From the NCBI GenBank assembly GCA_002789465.1, contig PFTH01000181.1, positions 1-9,500 on the forward strand: DNA of 9,500 nucleotides. The letters are read 5' to 3'. Positions within the stretch are counted from its first letter, which is position 1. Each line of letters starts with the position of its first letter. The stretch comes from Candidatus Roizmanbacteria bacterium CG_4_9_14_0_8_um_filter_34_12 (lineage in GTDB: Bacteria > Patescibacteriota > Microgenomatia > UBA1406 > GWC2-37-13). Under the pieces are notes generated by a model that ran no database searches, had not been told where the DNA came from, and saw only the letters and a program-made list of their open reading frames with translations. A program made the position numbers and the translations under genes. This document shows, one piece after another, positions 6,580 through 9,500 of the stretch.

Positions 6580-8414
6580 TGAAATTTCGGAAATGGTATA
6601 GGTTGATTTGCCGCTTTTATGCTGATTTATCCCGTTCAGCGGGATTAAAACAGCTTAGAGCGGCATATACTCGAGCAAATTTATTTGCGAGTGGTATATT
6701 GCTTGTTATTATAACACTTCCAGCCTGGTTTGTATTATTAAATAACCTTAATCCTTCAATGCACGATGACCAGCATATTGCGCGTTTATTTTTGTTGGAT
6801 CAGGGAATTAAACAAGGTTATTTGTTTCCACGTTGGGTTGATTTGCTGGGATTTGGTTTTGGATATCCGCTTTTTAATTTTTATCCGCCTTTTATTTATT
6901 ATTTTGCCGAAGCATTTCATTTAATTGGATTTTCATTAATCTGGTCAATTAAACTAATGATTATCTCGGGTTTTGTACTTGCAGCTGGTGGTATTTATGT
7001 TTTTGTAAAAAACATTTTAGGAAGATTATCTGCTTTTCTTGCAGCTACTCTTTACACATATTTTTTTTATCATGCGATTACGGTTTATATTCGGGGTGCA
7101 CTGGCAGAATTTTTTAGTTTTGCGACATTTGCCTGGATGATGGTATTTTTACAACGGGTGGAAAATAAACCAAACTTGGAAAATGCTTTGTTATTAGGCA
7201 TTGGTTTTGCAGTGCTAATTTTAACGCATCCGTTAATTGCCTTTCCCAGTGGTTTTTTTATAGGAGCGTACATTTTGTTTTGCTTCATTAAATCAAATCA
7301 GAAGATTATTTATTTGCGATCAGTTGTCTTTGGTTTAACGCTTGGATTAAGTCTATCGGCTTTTTTCTGGCTGCCTTCGATGTTGGAGCGGAAATATACC
7401 TTGGTTGATAAGGTTTTAACAAATGAGTTGGCTGACTACAAAAAGCATTTTGTTTATTCGGATCAGTTGTGGTATTCCCCATGGGGATTTGGAGGGTCAA
7501 CATCAAATCATGCTGATGGCATGACTTTTCAGTTGGGAAAGATTCATATTTCTTTAGCATTAGTTACCCTAATGGTGTTTTTATTCTTGTTTATTAATAA
7601 AAAGATTAAGTCAAAAAATAATAGACATTTTTTACTGTATGGTTTCTTGCTTTTTTTTAGTTTATTTATGACAACCAATTATTCGCAGTTTATCTGGGAA
7701 GAAATTCAATATCTGTCATATATGCAGTTTCCTTGGCGGTTTTTAACTTTCTCGGCTTTTTTTATCAGTGTTGTTGGAGCATTTGCTGTATTTTTTCTTA
7801 AAAAATTCAACAAAAACAAACATTGGCAAATATTTATTAACGTTGGTATAACAATTATAATCATTATAACTGTTATAAAATATTTGCCCTACTTTAAACC
7901 ACAACATTTACTTAGAACATCAGACGCAGAACGAACAACTTTTGAAGAAATTGCTTGGAGAATTAGCAATACATCGTTTGAGTTTGTGCCAAAAGGTGTT
8001 CCTTTAAAAAAATCTGCGCTCAATACAACGATTTATAATATTGAAAAAAAAGATTTGCCAAAAAATCCTTATCAAGTAATGTCCGGTATTGGTGATGTCA
8101 CAATGACGGAAAACCGGTTTCAAAACAAAACCTTTGAGGTTAATGCAAAAACTCCAATCACGCTACGCTTAAACACCTATTATTTTCCCGGTTGGAAAGC
8201 GAAGGTTGATGGAAATGAAATGAAGATTGATGATATCAACAAATATAAATTGATCACAATATCTTTGCCAAAAGAATCAAAAAAACTTGAGCTAAGATTT
8301 GAAAATACTGAAGTAAGAAAAATTGGAGAGTGGGTAACTGTAATTAGTGTTTGGTCGATAATCATTCTTTTTATTTTTATTCGGATTAGTCGAAAAGAGA
8401 ACAAACATGACTAA
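6579..8414 (+). CDS. YfhO-like / PTPS-related polytopic membrane protein, probable GT-C glycosyltransferase
   Basis: A 611-residue protein starting with a basic, probably cytoplasmic leader (1-35), then about 10-11 membrane segments up to residue 437, an extracytoplasmic domain (about 440-580) and a last helix (585-602). The first external loop has MHDDQHIARL (61-70), FPRWVDLLGFGFGYP (83-97) and FNFYPPFIYY (99-108), the signature I associate with the 6-pyruvoyl-tetrahydropterin-synthase-related membrane domain, a GT-C-like fold despite its name. The soluble part ends in YYFPGWKAKVDG (534-545), as in YfhO-like proteins, where a small beta domain follows the membrane core. D63 and D64 are the candidate catalytic acids. 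YfhO in Firmicutes helps glycosylate teichoic acids; a similar role in sugar transfer is inferred here. The ATG at 6579 has no Shine-Dalgarno site, and no later ATG precedes the first helix. It overlaps the next gene by 8 bases. Confidence 0.88.
   Translation: MKFRKWYRLICRFYADLSRSAGLKQLRAAYTRANLFASGILLVIITLPAWFVLLNNLNPSMHDDQHIARLFLLDQGIKQGYLFPRWVDLLGFGFGYPLFNFYPPFIYYFAEAFHLIGFSLIWSIKLMIISGFVLAAGGIYVFVKNILGRLSAFLAATLYTYFFYHAITVYIRGALAEFFSFATFAWMMVFLQRVENKPNLENALLLGIGFAVLILTHPLIAFPSGFFIGAYILFCFIKSNQKIIYLRSVVFGLTLGLSLSAFFWLPSMLERKYTLVDKVLTNELADYKKHFVYSDQLWYSPWGFGGSTSNHADGMTFQLGKIHISLALVTLMVFLFLFINKKIKSKNNRHFLLYGFLLFFSLFMTTNYSQFIWEEIQYLSYMQFPWRFLTFSAFFISVVGAFAVFFLKKFNKNKHWQIFINVGITIIIIITVIKYLPYFKPQHLLRTSDAERTTFEEIAWRISNTSFEFVPKGVPLKKSALNTTIYNIEKKDLPKNPYQVMSGIGDVTMTENRFQNKTFEVNAKTPITLRLNTYYFPGWKAKVDGNEMKIDDINKYKLITISLPKESKKLELRFENTEVRKIGEWVTVISVWSIIILFIFIRISRKENKHD
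6621..6645. other. Two overlapping, mutually exclusive short hairpins in the 5' coding end
   Basis: GCTGA (6621-6625) can pair with TCAGC (6636-6640), while ATCCCG (6629-6634) can pair perfectly with CGGGAT (6640-6645) around a five-base loop. The two stems share bases and cannot form together. They lie about 40-65 bases into the plus-strand gene and upstream of the minus-strand operon. This may be chance; no regulatory role is shown. Confidence 0.3.
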
Positions 8415-9500
8415 CATTTGGTTAAATAAGAAACAATACCTTGCTTTGACTATTGTCCTATTTTTATTGATATTTATATGGATTAGAGGAGGGTTGGACG
8501 TTGTATATTTAGACACAGATTTAGGTCGGGATTTAAGTGAAATGTCGAAATTATGGATTGGTACAAAAGTTATCTGGCTTGGACCTAGGCTAAGTCCTGG
8601 ATTTCACGCAAGTCCGATTTACTACTATATTTTTTATCCCGCACTAATTATTAGTCATGGAAACGCTAATTCATTAATAATCTTTAATTTAATATTAGCA
8701 ACCCTGTCACTTGGTTTATTCGGATATTTGGGGATTAAAAGATTTGGAACGTCTTTTTTATTAGTAATTGGTATGATTGGTCTATTTCCTTGGTGGAGCA
8801 GTATTGTTCTTCATCCAGGTAATGGATATACTTATGTAATTTGGCTATTATTGTCTTTGTCTTGTTTATGGTTTGAATTACCATTATTCTTTTCGGCGTT
8901 GTTTCTTGGTTTGGCTACTTCATTTCATCCAGCGGCAATATTTGCCATAACCTTATTGTTTTATGAATGGTTTCGAAGAAAGCATAAGTTTACTAGATTA
9001 CTTCAGATTATATTTGGTTTTTTACTTCCCTGGTTTCCTATTATTATTTTTGAAATAATCACCAAAGGATATCTTTTTCGCCAATGGTATACTCATCCAA
9101 AAATGGGCATTTTTTTACAGTTTCAAATGAATAATTTACAATCAATTGTGAATTCGAGTTATTTCAATTTCCCTATTGCATTAATAATATTAACATTAAC
9201 TTTGATAGCATTATTTTCTTCCTCAAAAAGGCATAGAGTTTGGTTTTTTCTTACAATGATAAATCTAAGTCTTTTTTCAATTATTAGCCTAGTCCCTACA
9301 CATTATTTGTTAGGGATATCTTGTATTTTGATGTTCGTTGTCATGATTATTTTAATTCAAAAATTGTGGGGTCGTTGGATTTTGTTTGCAATGATTATGT
9401 TGTATTTATTTAACACAATTTTTTTTACACCTTACCCAACACAATCAAAAAGACCCATTTCAAAAATTAAAAACATAGTTGATGTTTTTGTGAACAAAAG
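8407..9500 (+). CDS. GT-C-like membrane glycosyltransferase, C-terminus cut by window edge
   Basis: The frame is open from the ATG at 8407 to the right window edge, giving 364 residues. After one hydrophobic segment (about 11-26) comes an external loop with DTDLGRD (36-42), then VIWLGPRLSPGF (55-66) and SPIYYYIFYP (69-78), followed by at least eight further hydrophobic segments. A first helix, an acidic loop and an aromatic YYY stretch near the second helix is the GT-C layout, and D36, D38 or D42 could be the catalytic acid. I assign the superfamily with moderate confidence and no substrate. The ATG overlaps the end of the YfhO-like gene by 8 bases, with a weak purine-rich site (AAAGAGA, 8394-8400) six bases upstream, so the two are probably co-transcribed. 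The final visible residues are hydrophilic, perhaps the start of a soluble domain; the stop lies outside the window. Confidence 0.82.
   Translation, partial: MTNIWLNKKQYLALTIVLFLLIFIWIRGGLDVVYLDTDLGRDLSEMSKLWIGTKVIWLGPRLSPGFHASPIYYYIFYPALIISHGNANSLIIFNLILATLSLGLFGYLGIKRFGTSFLLVIGMIGLFPWWSSIVLHPGNGYTYVIWLLLSLSCLWFELPLFFSALFLGLATSFHPAAIFAITLLFYEWFRRKHKFTRLLQIIFGFLLPWFPIIIFEIITKGYLFRQWYTHPKMGIFLQFQMNNLQSIVNSSYFNFPIALIILTLTLIALFSSSKRHRVWFFLTMINLSLFSIISLVPTHYLLGISCILMFVVMIILIQKLWGRWILFAMIMLYLFNTIFFTPYPTQSKRPISKIKNIVDVFVNK

Noticed and set aside
7085..8516. Four minus-strand open frames of 67 to 84 codons
   Set aside because: They lie opposite the YfhO-like gene and the start of the next GT-C gene, whose motifs prove the plus-strand frame.

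Overview
The window is an almost fully coding stretch of an AT-rich bacterial genome (about 30% GC in the two lines I counted). It carries a surface-glycan assembly locus: seven protein genes, two of them cut by the window edges, with only 13 bases outside any gene. TGA is used as an ordinary stop where a neighbouring gene starts on top of it (ATGA overlaps near 923 and 4229), which argues against a code that reassigns UGA. The AT bias, the tight overlaps, the scarcity of Shine-Dalgarno sites and the pile-up of large polytopic GT-C proteins remind me of Candidate Phyla Radiation bacteria (Patescibacteria, perhaps Microgenomates). That taxonomy is inference and was not tested.

Left arm (minus strand, 6565 down to 1): a five-gene operon read in the order Wzx-type lipid-linked oligosaccharide flippase, WaaE/KdtX-like family 2 glycosyltransferase, GT-C membrane glycosyltransferase, a second and degenerate GT-C homologue with an added beta-rich extracytoplasmic domain, and an ArnT/PMT-like GT-C protein that runs off the left edge. 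Adjacent genes overlap by 8, 4, 17 (or 26) and 4 bases, so translational coupling is likely.

Right arm (plus strand, 6579 to 9500): a YfhO-like / PTPS-related polytopic membrane protein, overlapping by 8 bases a further GT-C-like protein that runs off the right edge. The two arms diverge from a 13-base gap that must hold or abut both promoters.

Working model (inference): the family 2 enzyme adds a sugar from a nucleotide donor at the cytoplasmic face. The flippase moves the lipid-linked glycan outward. The GT-C enzymes add sugars from polyprenyl-phosphate donors on the outer face. No polyprenyl-phosphate sugar synthase, polymerase, ligase or obvious acceptor protein lies in the window, so those functions must be encoded elsewhere. 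I saw no RNA gene, CRISPR array, insertion sequence or convincing terminator.
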